Shown one piece after another: positions 48,500 to 58,209 of a DNA stretch of 64,000 nt. A program made the position numbers and the translations under genes. Origin of the DNA: Thermodesulfobacteriota bacterium (GTDB taxonomy: Bacteria; Desulfobacterota; Anaeroferrophillalia; Anaeroferrophillales; Tharpellaceae); NCBI GenBank assembly GCA_024763535.1, contig JANTFH010000008.1:1-64000 (forward strand), written 5' to 3'. Below the pieces are notes generated by a model. It had not been told where the DNA came from. It made no database searches and worked only from the letters and a program-made list of their open reading frames with translations. The stretch's first letter is position 1. Each line of letters starts with the position of its first letter.

Positions 48500-51193
48500 A
48501 TGGGTATCTATAATCTCGACAAGATCTTCTCTTCCGCCCCCTCTTCCAACTCGGTTATCGCCATCATAAGCTCAGGTTCCTGCCGCCGGCAGAGTAAAGA
48601 GTGGCAGCTCTACCGGAATCTGCTTAACGACGAAAGTTCCCGTCAGATATATCTGATTGATCACGGTCACGCACATCTGTCCGGATGTCCGGTTGCGGTA
48701 TCCGATATTTATAGCTCTCTTAAAGACCTGCCGGAAGCGCCGGAGCTGGTTGTGACCCTGGGGCCGCTGGCCGATATCCCCGAACTGCTCGACGGATGTG
48801 GAGTTCTCAGGGTCAGCTGTCTGGTGGTTATGAGTTCTAAAACCGATCTTGAAAGTGATCGTCTCAAGGTTGAAATAGCTGCCCGGGCCAGGAAAAACCG
48901 GATCCGTATACTGGGGCTTAATTCCGCCGGATTTATGGTCCCGGCCGCCCGTATAAATCTATCCCTGTTTAATATCGAGGTTAGCGGCGGCAGGCTGGCG
49001 CTGCTTTCTCAGAGTGGGGCGGTGATCACCTCGGTTTTGGAGGTTGCCCGAAAGCGGGGGAGTGGTTTCAGTCATATTGTCGGTCTCGGTAATCTCAACG
49101 ATATCAACTTCGGAGATATGATCGATTATCTCGGCTGGTCTGCCAAAGTCAGCTGTATTCTGCTCTACCTGGAGAACATTAAGGATGTAAAAAATTTCAT
49201 GAGTGCCTGTCGATCGGTAGCCATGATTAAACCGATTGTTGCCATCAAAGCCGGCAAGAGTGAATTGGGTCGTAAGCTTGTAGAGAAACATACCGGTTGT
49301 CAGGCGGGGGATGATCCGGTCTATGATACAGCCTTTCGTCGAGCCGGAATAATCCGGGTGGAGAGTATTGATGAGTTGTTGACCGCCGGCGATTTCCTGA
49401 TTAATCATAAGGTTCCGGCCGGTCGGCGGTTGGGAATTGTGACTAATTCCGGTGGTTTAGGTATCATGGCGGTTGATGCTCTGGCCTCAAGGTCGATTTC
49501 GGTTTCAGAACTGTCGGCTGATTTAAGTCGCCGGCTTAAAGAGTTTGTCGCTCCCTATTCCGGATCACTCGATCCTATCTGTATCGCGGCGGATGCGGAT
49601 GAAGAGCGCTACCGGAAGGTTTTGGAGCTTATATTCGCGGCCAGGGAATTTGATACAATAATCGTGATCATGGTCTTGAATAGTGACCTTGATCCGGTGT
49701 CGTTAGTAGAAAAAATTCGTCCGGCGGCGGCCGCCGCCCGCGTCCATCTGGTCTATGCCTGGATAGGCGATCAAAATTATTCGGTGGCGGAAATTGCCGG
49801 ACTTGATGATTGCAGTACCCGAATATGTTTCACGGTTGAAGATGCAATATTGAGCTGTTACTACGCTCTGCGTTATTATGAGAAACTTTCCAAGCTGGTG
49901 CTCACTCCGCAGCGCTACAGCTCGGATGTCGGTTATAACCGGGAGCAACTGGCTCGGGCCCGGGAGTCGGTAGAGAGCTATCTTGATAATCGTATCAGCA
50001 GTTTAAGTTCGCACGCGACCCGTAAGTTTATCGCCCTCTACGGCCTGCCCGTTAACCCTTCTTATATAACAACCTCCCTCTCCGATACCCTGCGGCTGAG
50101 TGCGAACCTGGGTTATCCGGTAGTCATGAAAATAAATTGTCACTCCTTTGATTATAAGAGAGATATAGCCGGTATAATCCTTAACCTGCATAATGACGAT
50201 GCCGTGCGTAAGGGTTTTACTTACCTTAACAAAATCGCGCTGGAGGCCGGTCTGAGCGATTTCAATCTCATCCTTGAGAAGATGGTTGAGGGTGTCGACT
50301 ACGAGGTTAATCTCGGCAGTCGTTACGATATTGAGTTCGGTCCCTATATCTTTCTCGGCCCCGGTGGGGTAGCATCCCGGGTAACGGCTGATGAAGCTGT
50401 TATTCTGCCTCCTCTGGATCGTAATCTGGCCGGGAGGTTAATCGATCGGACCCGGCTTTCCCGCTGCTATCGTGAGGTTAGAACTTTCGATCTCGAAGCC
50501 TTAAAGGATATTCTGGTCAGACTTTCCCAGATGGTGGTTGATCTTCCTGAGATTGAAACCCTGATTTTCGATCCTTTAACTATTACCGGCGACCGTCTGT
50601 TGATTGTCGATGCCAAGCTTAAACTTAAACCATGTGAGATAGCATCACCTGCCCATTTGACGACTACTCCATATCCCAATCAGTATGAATTTAATGAAAC
50701 CTTAAAGGACGGCACCGCGGTTCTGATTCGGCCGATAAAACCTGAAGATGCCGCCGCTCATCACTGCATGGTGGCTGGTTTCTCACCCCAGACCCGGTAT
50801 TTCAGATTTTTTTCCTTGAGGGAGGAGATAACTCCGGAACAGCTGGCCCGGTTTACGCAGATCGATTATGAGCGGGAGATTGCCATGATTGCCGAGGTTG
50901 AAAATGATGGTGAAAAGATCAGTATCGGGGTCAACCGTCTGATCTTTTATCCGCATACAGGAGAGTATGAATTTGCTATCGTCGTAACTGATCGATGGCA
51001 ACACAGCGGGGCCGGATATCTGTTGATGGATAAGTTGATATATGTCGCCAAAGATCGCGGTATAAAAGAGATTTTCGGACTGGTTTTAAGAGATAATTTG
51101 ACCATGATGAATTTTATCAAAAAATTTGGTTTTGAGGTTGTTGAAAGAGAAATAGATGTCTGCCGCGTGCGTCTCAAGCTGGTTGACGACTGA
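48500..51193 (+). CDS. ADP-forming acetyl-CoA synthetase-like protein with C-terminal GNAT domain (PatZ/Pat-type)
   Basis: CoA-binding, ligase and ATP-grasp regions ('LALLSQSGAVITSVLEVARKRGSGFSHIVGLGN', 'GIVTNSGGLGIMAVDAL'), then GNAT ('GTAVLIRPIKPEDAAAHHCMV...WQHSGAGYLLMDKLIYVAKDRGIKEIFGLVLRDN'). Confidence 0.85.
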   Translation: MGIYNLDKIFSSAPSSNSVIAIISSGSCRRQSKEWQLYRNLLNDESSRQIYLIDHGHAHLSGCPVAVSDIYSSLKDLPEAPELVVTLGPLADIPELLDGCGVLRVSCLVVMSSKTDLESDRLKVEIAARARKNRIRILGLNSAGFMVPAARINLSLFNIEVSGGRLALLSQSGAVITSVLEVARKRGSGFSHIVGLGNLNDINFGDMIDYLGWSAKVSCILLYLENIKDVKNFMSACRSVAMIKPIVAIKAGKSELGRKLVEKHTGCQAGDDPVYDTAFRRAGIIRVESIDELLTAGDFLINHKVPAGRRLGIVTNSGGLGIMAVDALASRSISVSELSADLSRRLKEFVAPYSGSLDPICIAADADEERYRKVLELIFAAREFDTIIVIMVLNSDLDPVSLVEKIRPAAAAARVHLVYAWIGDQNYSVAEIAGLDDCSTRICFTVEDAILSCYYALRYYEKLSKLVLTPQRYSSDVGYNREQLARARESVESYLDNRISSLSSHATRKFIALYGLPVNPSYITTSLSDTLRLSANLGYPVVMKINCHSFDYKRDIAGIILNLHNDDAVRKGFTYLNKIALEAGLSDFNLILEKMVEGVDYEVNLGSRYDIEFGPYIFLGPGGVASRVTADEAVILPPLDRNLAGRLIDRTRLSRCYREVRTFDLEALKDILVRLSQMVVDLPEIETLIFDPLTITGDRLLIVDAKLKLKPCEIASPAHLTTTPYPNQYEFNETLKDGTAVLIRPIKPEDAAAHHCMVAGFSPQTRYFRFFSLREEITPEQLARFTQIDYEREIAMIAEVENDGEKISIGVNRLIFYPHTGEYEFAIVVTDRWQHSGAGYLLMDKLIYVAKDRGIKEIFGLVLRDNLTMMNFIKKFGFEVVEREIDVCRVRLKLVDD

Positions 51194-51306
51194 AATTTTT
51201 TGCTTGGAAAACTCCGTTCGGTGTGTTAGTGCCACTGCTTCACGGGTAATTCAATTTACCCGCAAATATTTTTAAACTCATCTTTCCTAAAACGGTCGTT
51301 TATCTG

Positions 51307-54300
51307 GTGACTGATTCTTCCTTCGTTCATCTTCATCTGCACTCAATGTACAGCCTTTTAGACGGGGCTATCCGACTTAATCAACTGGTTGATAAAGCTT
51401 GTGAATACGGGATGCCGGCTGTCGCATTGACCGATCATGGCAATATGTTCGGAGCCGTTGATTTTTTCCAGGCGGCAGAAAAGAAGGGGATCAAACCCAT
51501 AATCGGCTGCGAAGTTTATGTCGCCCCTCAGGGCCGTCTGAGCCGCAATAAAAGAGACGATAAGGAGCAGGATAACGCTCACCATCTGGTGTTGCTGGCG
51601 ATGAATGATACCGGCTATAAGAATCTCTGCCGGTTGGTTACTAAAGGTTATCTCGAAGGTTTTTACTATAAACCAAGAATCGACAAAGAGCTTCTACAGG
51701 AATACCATGAAGGTTTGATCGCACTCAGTGCCTGTCTCGGAGGCGTAATCTCCGCTCCCTTGCGACGGCGTGATCAGGAGCGGGCCCGGGCCGAGGTTGA
51801 GTTCTATCGTGATCTTTTTACCGACCGGCGTTTTTTTCTCGAACTGCAGGAAAACTCTATTCCGGAACAAAAAGAGGTTAACCGCCAGCTGGTCGAACTT
51901 GCTCGTGAATGCTCTGTACCGCTGGTGGCCACCAATGACTGTCACTTCTTAAACCGTGAAGACGCGCATGCCCATGAGGTTCTGCTCTGCGTCCAGACCG
52001 GCAGGAATATGGACGATCCCAAGCGGATGCGTTATCCGGAGGAGCTCTACTTCAAATCACCGCAGGAGATGGTTGAAGCTTTTGCCCAATATCCGGAAGC
52101 CATCGCCAATACGCTTGAGATCGCCGACCGCTGTAATTTCAAATTTGAATTCAGAAACTACCGTCCTCCCAATTTTGTTCCCCCTGAAGGTAAATCACTG
52201 AATCAGCATCTGATTGAGGTCTGTCACTCCGGTTTTGCGAAAGTAATGCCCAGAATCAGAGCTTATCACGGCGATAACTTCAGTAACGAACTCGAACAAA
52301 CTTACCGGCAGCGGCTTGAGCGGGAGATCGGCATAATCTGCGACATGGGGTTTGCCGGCTACTTCCTGATCGTAGCCGATTTCGTTAATTATGCCCGCGA
52401 AAACCGGATTCCGGTCGGCCCCGGCCGCGGCTCCGCCGCCGGCTCCCTGGTTGCCTATGCTTTGCGGATTACCGATATCGACCCGATTCCCTACGGTCTT
52501 CTTTTTGAGCGTTTCCTGAATCCCGAACGGGTTTCCATGCCTGATATCGATATGGATTTCTGTATAAACGGGCGCGACAGGGTTATTGAATATGTAACCC
52601 AAAAGTATGGCCAGGATCGGGTTTCGCAGATTATTACTTTCGGCCGAATGCAGGCCAAGGGCGTAATCCGCGATGTTGGTAGGGCCCTGCATATGCCCTA
52701 TTCCGAGGTGGACAAAATCGCCAAACTGGTTCCCTCCGATCTCGGTATGACCCTGAAAAAGGCCGAAGCCCAGGAGACGGAGCTGGCCCGTTTGCGGCAG
52801 GGGAATGCACTGGAAAGGGAACTGCTGGAGGTCGCTCATTCACTTGAAGGGCTCAACCGGCACGCCTCGGTTCATGCCGCTGGAGTGGTGGTAACTGACC
52901 AGCCGCTGGTTGATTACCTGCCTCTTTATAAAGGCGCCAAAGAGAGTGATGTGGTTGTCACTCAGTACGATATGGGCTTTGTCGAAGAACTGGGATTGAT
53001 AAAATTTGATTTTCTCGGTTTGAAAACCCTGACGGTTATCGATAACGCCTTAAAGATAATCAACCGCAATCTTGATGATGAAGATCAGCCCTTTGATATA
53101 AGCACTATTCCTCTGGATGACGAAAAAACCTATAGACTGCTCTGTTCCGGGGCGGCGGTCGGTGTTTTTCAGCTTGAAAGCAGCGGCATGCAGGATCTTT
53201 TGGTTCGCCTTAAACCGGGATGTTTCGAAGATATTATCGCGCTTGTGGCCCTCTATCGCCCCGGTCCCATTGAGAGCGGGATGATTGATGACTTTATCGC
53301 CTGCAAACACGGTCGCCAGAAGGTTGAATATCTGCTGCCGGAACTTGAATCGATCCTCAAAGAGACTTACGGGGTTATTGTCTATCAGGAACAGGTTATG
53401 CAGATCGCGCAGAAGCTGGCGGGTTATTCGCTGGGTCAGGCCGATATTCTGCGTAAGGCGATGGGTAAAAAGAAGGCCGATGTCATGGCTGCCCAGCGGG
53501 AGAGTTTTCTCAACGGTGCCCGGGAAAATAAGATAGACCCTGATAAGGCGGAAGCCATATTTGATCTTATGGCGCAGTTCGCGGAGTACGGTTTCAATAA
53601 ATCTCATTCCGCCGCCTACGGTTACATCGCCTATCAGACGGCCTACTTGAAGGCCCATTATCCGGTTGAGTTTATGGCCGGATTACTGATGGAGGACATG
53701 AACAACACCGACAAGGTGATCAAGAATATCGCCGAATGCCGGAGCATGGGGATAAAGGTTCTACCGCCGGATATCAATGTCAGTGATCTCTCCTTTACGG
53801 TGGTTGACGACAATATCAGGTTCGGTCTGGCGGCGGTAAAAAATGTCGGGGTCAAGGCCGCCGCGGAAATCATCCGGGTCCGGGAGATTGAAGGTGAATA
53901 TTCGTCCCTGTTTGATCTCTGCCGGCGCATAGATCTTTCCAAGGTTAACCGCCGGGTTCTTGAAAGTCTGATTAAAGCCGGGGCTTTTGACGGCGAGAAG
54001 ATTGCCCGTTCCCGGTTGTTTGCGGCAATTGACACAGCTATGGAGAGCGGTCAATCGGCATCCCGTGACCGGGTTTGCGGTCAGCAGTCGCTGTTCGCTT
54101 TTGCCGGGGATGAGCCCTGTTTCGATGAAGCCTGTTACCCTGAGGATGCCTTGAGCTGGAGTGATAAGGAAGAGCTGATTTTTGAACGTGACGTTCTAGG
54201 CTTTTATCTGAGCAGTCATCCGCTGCAGCGTTATGTGGATGAAATTAAGCGCTGTACTACAGTCAATACCGCCGGGTTGGTTAACTGCGGCAATGCCGCT

Positions 54301-54870
54301 GCAGCCCGGATCGGAGGTCTTTTAACTTCAGTTCGCAGCAAACGCACTCGAACCGGGAAGATCATGGCTTTTGCCGTGCTCGAAGATCTTCACGGATCAG
54401 TTGAAGTTACCCTCTTTGAGGAGAGTTATCTTAAAGCCAGAGATTTTATTGCTGAAGATGAGCCGCTGATTCTCGAAGGGCGGATCGAAATCAACGATGA
54501 CCAGAGTAAGGCGAAGATGATTGTCAGTGACGTCTTTGGTCTGGAGGAGGCGCTTTCAACCATAATTGAAAAGGTTGAACTGACCCTCTCTTATGAACAG
54601 GCGGCTCCGGCCCGGCTCTCCCAGTTACAGGATGTTCTGGAACGTCATCAGGGTGAGATTCCGGCATTTATCAATCTTAAATTGCCTGAATGTCGGGTTG
54701 TCATGGCACTGGAAAACTTTTCTCTGCAGCCTTCGGCGGATCTTATTCATGATGTAAGCGATCTTTATAACGGCAGCCGGATTGTAGAGTTTGTCGCCTC
54801 TGAGAAAATTGTTGAACCAAAACGGGAAAACGGGAGAAGGTATTTTCCGGCCAAAGAGAAAATAGCATAG
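51307..54870 (+). CDS. dnaE: DNA polymerase III alpha subunit
   Basis: PHP 'FVHLHLHSMYSLLDGAI', 'GRGSAAGSLVAYALRITDIDPI', 'MPDIDMDFC', 'FNKSHSAAYGYIAYQTAYLKAHYP'. GTG start. Confidence 0.97.
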   Translation: MTDSSFVHLHLHSMYSLLDGAIRLNQLVDKACEYGMPAVALTDHGNMFGAVDFFQAAEKKGIKPIIGCEVYVAPQGRLSRNKRDDKEQDNAHHLVLLAMNDTGYKNLCRLVTKGYLEGFYYKPRIDKELLQEYHEGLIALSACLGGVISAPLRRRDQERARAEVEFYRDLFTDRRFFLELQENSIPEQKEVNRQLVELARECSVPLVATNDCHFLNREDAHAHEVLLCVQTGRNMDDPKRMRYPEELYFKSPQEMVEAFAQYPEAIANTLEIADRCNFKFEFRNYRPPNFVPPEGKSLNQHLIEVCHSGFAKVMPRIRAYHGDNFSNELEQTYRQRLEREIGIICDMGFAGYFLIVADFVNYARENRIPVGPGRGSAAGSLVAYALRITDIDPIPYGLLFERFLNPERVSMPDIDMDFCINGRDRVIEYVTQKYGQDRVSQIITFGRMQAKGVIRDVGRALHMPYSEVDKIAKLVPSDLGMTLKKAEAQETELARLRQGNALERELLEVAHSLEGLNRHASVHAAGVVVTDQPLVDYLPLYKGAKESDVVVTQYDMGFVEELGLIKFDFLGLKTLTVIDNALKIINRNLDDEDQPFDISTIPLDDEKTYRLLCSGAAVGVFQLESSGMQDLLVRLKPGCFEDIIALVALYRPGPIESGMIDDFIACKHGRQKVEYLLPELESILKETYGVIVYQEQVMQIAQKLAGYSLGQADILRKAMGKKKADVMAAQRESFLNGARENKIDPDKAEAIFDLMAQFAEYGFNKSHSAAYGYIAYQTAYLKAHYPVEFMAGLLMEDMNNTDKVIKNIAECRSMGIKVLPPDINVSDLSFTVVDDNIRFGLAAVKNVGVKAAAEIIRVREIEGEYSSLFDLCRRIDLSKVNRRVLESLIKAGAFDGEKIARSRLFAAIDTAMESGQSASRDRVCGQQSLFAFAGDEPCFDEACYPEDALSWSDKEELIFERDVLGFYLSSHPLQRYVDEIKRCTTVNTAGLVNCGNAAAARIGGLLTSVRSKRTRTGKIMAFAVLEDLHGSVEVTLFEESYLKARDFIAEDEPLILEGRIEINDDQSKAKMIVSDVFGLEEALSTIIEKVELTLSYEQAAPARLSQLQDVLERHQGEIPAFINLKLPECRVVMALENFSLQPSADLIHDVSDLYNGSRIVEFVASEKIVEPKRENGRRYFPAKEKIA

Positions 54871-54980
54871 AGAGTGCAAGAGTGCAGGAGATATAACGGA
54901 TACACATTCTAGTAGTATGTTAATTAAAGTTGTTTTTTTTATAAACTGTAACCTTTTAACCGGTGAAATTGAGGAAGATT

Positions 54981-56624
54981 ATGAGTAAAAGAGAAGAAGT
55001 TAATAAAATGCTGGGAGCCCGTGACCGGGTCGCCGAAAATCCGGCCCGCACCGATATGATCAGAATGGCGGTTGCCAATCGCGAGGTTATTGTTGCCGCC
55101 AACGGGGCTCTGGCGACCTGGACACCACCGGAGTCGACCGGCCGCAGCCCTAAAGACACCCTGATTGTCAAAAGAGCCGCAAGTGAAGCCAAAATCGACT
55201 GGGATTCACCGAATAATATTCCAGTCTCGGAAGAGACCTTTGAGATGCTCTTTGCCGACGCAGTTGAGGTCTTGAGTAAAAAGAGTGAACTCTATGTAAC
55301 CGATCGGGTGCTGGGGGCTGATCCGGCCTACGCTCTGCCCGTCAGAGTGGTTACGGATAAAGCTCTGACCGTTCTCTTTACCGATAATATGTTTCGCCCT
55401 ATACCCGAGGGTATTGAAAAATCTGTTTTTTGCGGCCGGGAGTTCACTTTGCTCGCCCTGCCATACGATAAACTTGACCGCGATCGCTATCAGGGCCGCC
55501 TGCGCAACCTGGCTGACGGCAAGGCTTCCGATCTGGCCGTGGTTATCGATCTCGATCAGCGGGTTGGTCTGGTTTATGGTTCAGCCTATTGCGGTTCAGT
55601 GAAAAAACTGATGTTCTCGGTCATGAACTACATGCTGCCGGAGGAGAACATTCTGCCTTTGCACTGTTCCGCAAATGAGGGCCAGAACGGTCATGTAGCT
55701 CTGCTGCTGGGACTCTCCGGAACCGGTAAAACCACGCTCTCCGCCGACCCCGAACGGGCTCTGCTCGGTGATGATGAACATGGTTGGAGTGATGCCGGGA
55801 TAGCTAATTTTGAGAACGGCTGTTATGCTAAAATGATCAATATAGATGCCGAGAAAGAGCCGGAGATATTCAAAGCGATCATGCATGAAGATGATTATCT
55901 GCAACACGGATCAATCGTTGAGAATGCGATGGTTTACCCGGACGGAGTATTTGATTTCGACGACGAACGTTTAACCCCCAACTCCCGGGGCTCATACCTG
56001 TTGTCGGAGTTGAGCAATATCAAACCTTCATCGGTTGCCGGCCATCCCCGGACGATTCTTTTTCTTACCGCTGATGCCAACGGGGTTTTGCCTCCGATAA
56101 GTAAGCTCAACCCGGCTCAGGCGATGTTGTGGTTTCTGATGGGTTACACCAGCAAGCTGGCAGGTACTGAAACCGGAATTACCGAACCGGTAACCACCTT
56201 CTCCCGCTTTTTCGGTGAGCCTTTCATGCCCTGTAACCCGGATGTTTACGCAGGCATGCTCGGATCCCGGATGGAGAATCATAAGTCGGAGGTTTTTCTG
56301 GTTAACACCGGTTGGAGCGGCGGCCCCTTCGGTGAGGGTGAGCGCATGGATATCAAGTTGACCAGGGCTCTGGTCAAAGCGGCGATGAACGGGGATCTCT
56401 CCACTGTCGATTATGTGGACGACCCGATTTTTCATGTTATGGTTCCGCAAAGCTGTCCCGGAGTTGATGCCGGGATATTAAACCCGCGCGATACCTGGCG
56501 GGACGGCAGTGCTTACGATAAACGGGCTCAGAAACTGGCCGGTGAGTTTGCCGCCCATTTTGCCAAGGCCTACGGTAATAAAAATATTGCGCCCGAAGTC
56601 GCCGAACAGTGCCCGGGTTGTTAA
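54981..56624 (+). CDS. pckA: ATP-dependent phosphoenolpyruvate carboxykinase
   Basis: 'GLSGTGKTTLSADPERALLGDDEHGWSD', 'FLTADANGVLPPISKL', 'NTGWSGGPFGEGERMDIKLTRAL'. Confidence 0.95.
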   Translation: MSKREEVNKMLGARDRVAENPARTDMIRMAVANREVIVAANGALATWTPPESTGRSPKDTLIVKRAASEAKIDWDSPNNIPVSEETFEMLFADAVEVLSKKSELYVTDRVLGADPAYALPVRVVTDKALTVLFTDNMFRPIPEGIEKSVFCGREFTLLALPYDKLDRDRYQGRLRNLADGKASDLAVVIDLDQRVGLVYGSAYCGSVKKLMFSVMNYMLPEENILPLHCSANEGQNGHVALLLGLSGTGKTTLSADPERALLGDDEHGWSDAGIANFENGCYAKMINIDAEKEPEIFKAIMHEDDYLQHGSIVENAMVYPDGVFDFDDERLTPNSRGSYLLSELSNIKPSSVAGHPRTILFLTADANGVLPPISKLNPAQAMLWFLMGYTSKLAGTETGITEPVTTFSRFFGEPFMPCNPDVYAGMLGSRMENHKSEVFLVNTGWSGGPFGEGERMDIKLTRALVKAAMNGDLSTVDYVDDPIFHVMVPQSCPGVDAGILNPRDTWRDGSAYDKRAQKLAGEFAAHFAKAYGNKNIAPEVAEQCPGC

Positions 56625-56713
56625 ATTATTTTTTCTATACGAGTGGAGTAGGGGAGTGTAATTTGAGATCGTAACCGCGAAATAAGTTGCTTTGGGAAGA
56701 GGGGAGCTTTAAG

Positions 56714-56824
56714 GTCTATTCAACCTGGCAATCAACTTCTAAGTAAATTACCTGTAGAGCACAAGGCAGCAACTTTTCTGCTTTGTGCTCTACAGCTTTA
56801 GACGGTTTAACCCAGGTTGGTTAC
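56714..56824. repeat. Candidate degenerate third member (E3) of the E1/E2 TIR family, with an 18-bp inner hairpin (56752-56795)
   Basis: GTCTATTCAACCTGG ... CCCAGGTTGGTTAC ends. Inner CTGTAGAGCACAAGGCAG-CAACTTTT-CTGCTTTGTGCTCTACAG. Length (~111 bp) is close to E1 (119 bp). Confidence 0.45.
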
Positions 56825-57363
56825 TCTGAATTCAGGCATTACCGGTATCCCGTCTCATTTTTTTAACATGATTTGATAATTTTAAACTGTAAATGGCTAA
56901 TGAATTATTTTCTGGGCCGGTTGTCGTCTCTTGTGATCTTGATTCTTGTTTCTATCAAGTTTTTTTGTTATTACTTGTTAACAGCTTGAAATGATTCCGG
57001 ATCGGGCTCTGACAAATTTTTTTTTATTCCCGGCAACATTCTACTTGACATTTATAACTTATCAAAATCATTATTTAAAATGAAATACAATAAATTTAGT
57101 GCGAATTTTAGTTTTATTCTTATACCTAATGATCAATTCTCCATAAAACAGTTATTAACAACTTTTCAACAGGGTGTTTACACTTAATATATATAATCAT
57201 ATGTGTTCTTTGATGAATTGTATAAAGATGTTCTATTATTATTGTAAAAATGTTTAGTAGATTATTTGATTATCCATATTTTATTGAATTTGCAGAAGAT
57301 TTACGATAGAAAGGGTTGCCGACTTCCGGCTGAATGAATGTTCAAATTCTAAGGAGACAAATT

Positions 57364-58200
57364 ATGAAAAAAAATATCGTTGCCCTTATCCTCTCACCCA
57401 GGTCGTCGGGTAACTGCGAAATCTTGACGAAAGAGATCTGCCGTCATGTTTCCGAAGAACACGATTTAACCCTGGTGCGTCTGACTGCCAAGGAGATCAA
57501 ACCGTGTAAAGGATGTTATGCTTGTCTTATGGGTGGAGGTTGCCCGCTTGACGATGATTTTATGGAAGTCGCAGAAGCTATGGCAAACTCGGATGCCGTC
57601 ATTATTGCGACCCCGACATATTTCATCGGCGCCAACGGTGTCTTGAAAGTTTTTCTGGACCGCTGTCTGCAGCTTTTTTCGGCAAAATTCAGTCTCAGGG
57701 GGAAACCGGTACTCAATCTGGTAACTGCTGGAATCAAAGGTGAAGCTGGATATAGTGAGATGATGCTTAACAGCTTCAGCTTGATCCTGGGAATGAAAAT
57801 AAAAGCTTCCGAAGTTTTTTACGGGGCCCTGCCGGGTGAAGTTTTTTATGAAAATGAGTCTCAGCTTAAGCGGGCCGCGGACTTAGGCGCAAAACTTTTT
57901 TCCGATAAAGAGCGCTCGTTTGCCGAATGGGCCTGCCCCTTATGCGGCAGTGATGTTATCCAGCTGCTGGGGAAAAAGCAGATTCAGTGTGTTGTCTGTC
58001 GTAATTATGGGGAGATTGTTACTGATGGAGATAGTCTTAAATTGGAGGTGACGATTAACCCCGATAATATCTTCTTCACCGAAGAGCAGGCTGGACGGCA
58101 TGGTTTATGGCTCCAGGGAATGAAGTCCAGATTTATGAAATTGAGAGGAAAACTGGCAAAATTAACCGGGGCTTACGCAGATGAAGGGGAGTGGCTGTAG
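57364..58200 (+). CDS. NADPH-dependent FMN reductase / iron-sulfur flavoprotein-like
   Basis: 'ILSPRSSGNCEILTKEI', 'CKGCYACLMGGGCPLDDDF', 'IIATPTYFIGANGVLKVFLDR', C-terminal CxxC pairs. Confidence 0.8.
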   Translation: MKKNIVALILSPRSSGNCEILTKEICRHVSEEHDLTLVRLTAKEIKPCKGCYACLMGGGCPLDDDFMEVAEAMANSDAVIIATPTYFIGANGVLKVFLDRCLQLFSAKFSLRGKPVLNLVTAGIKGEAGYSEMMLNSFSLILGMKIKASEVFYGALPGEVFYENESQLKRAADLGAKLFSDKERSFAEWACPLCGSDVIQLLGKKQIQCVVCRNYGEIVTDGDSLKLEVTINPDNIFFTEEQAGRHGLWLQGMKSRFMKLRGKLAKLTGAYADEGEWL

Positions 58201-58209
58201 AGAACTGGA

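Noticed and set aside
56900-57260. Possible replication origin (AT-rich with TTATTAACA / TTGTTAACA motifs)
   Set aside because: No cluster of good DnaA boxes (TTATCCACA) and no dnaA, dnaN or similar origin-linked gene adjacent; dnaE and pckA nearby are not sufficient.
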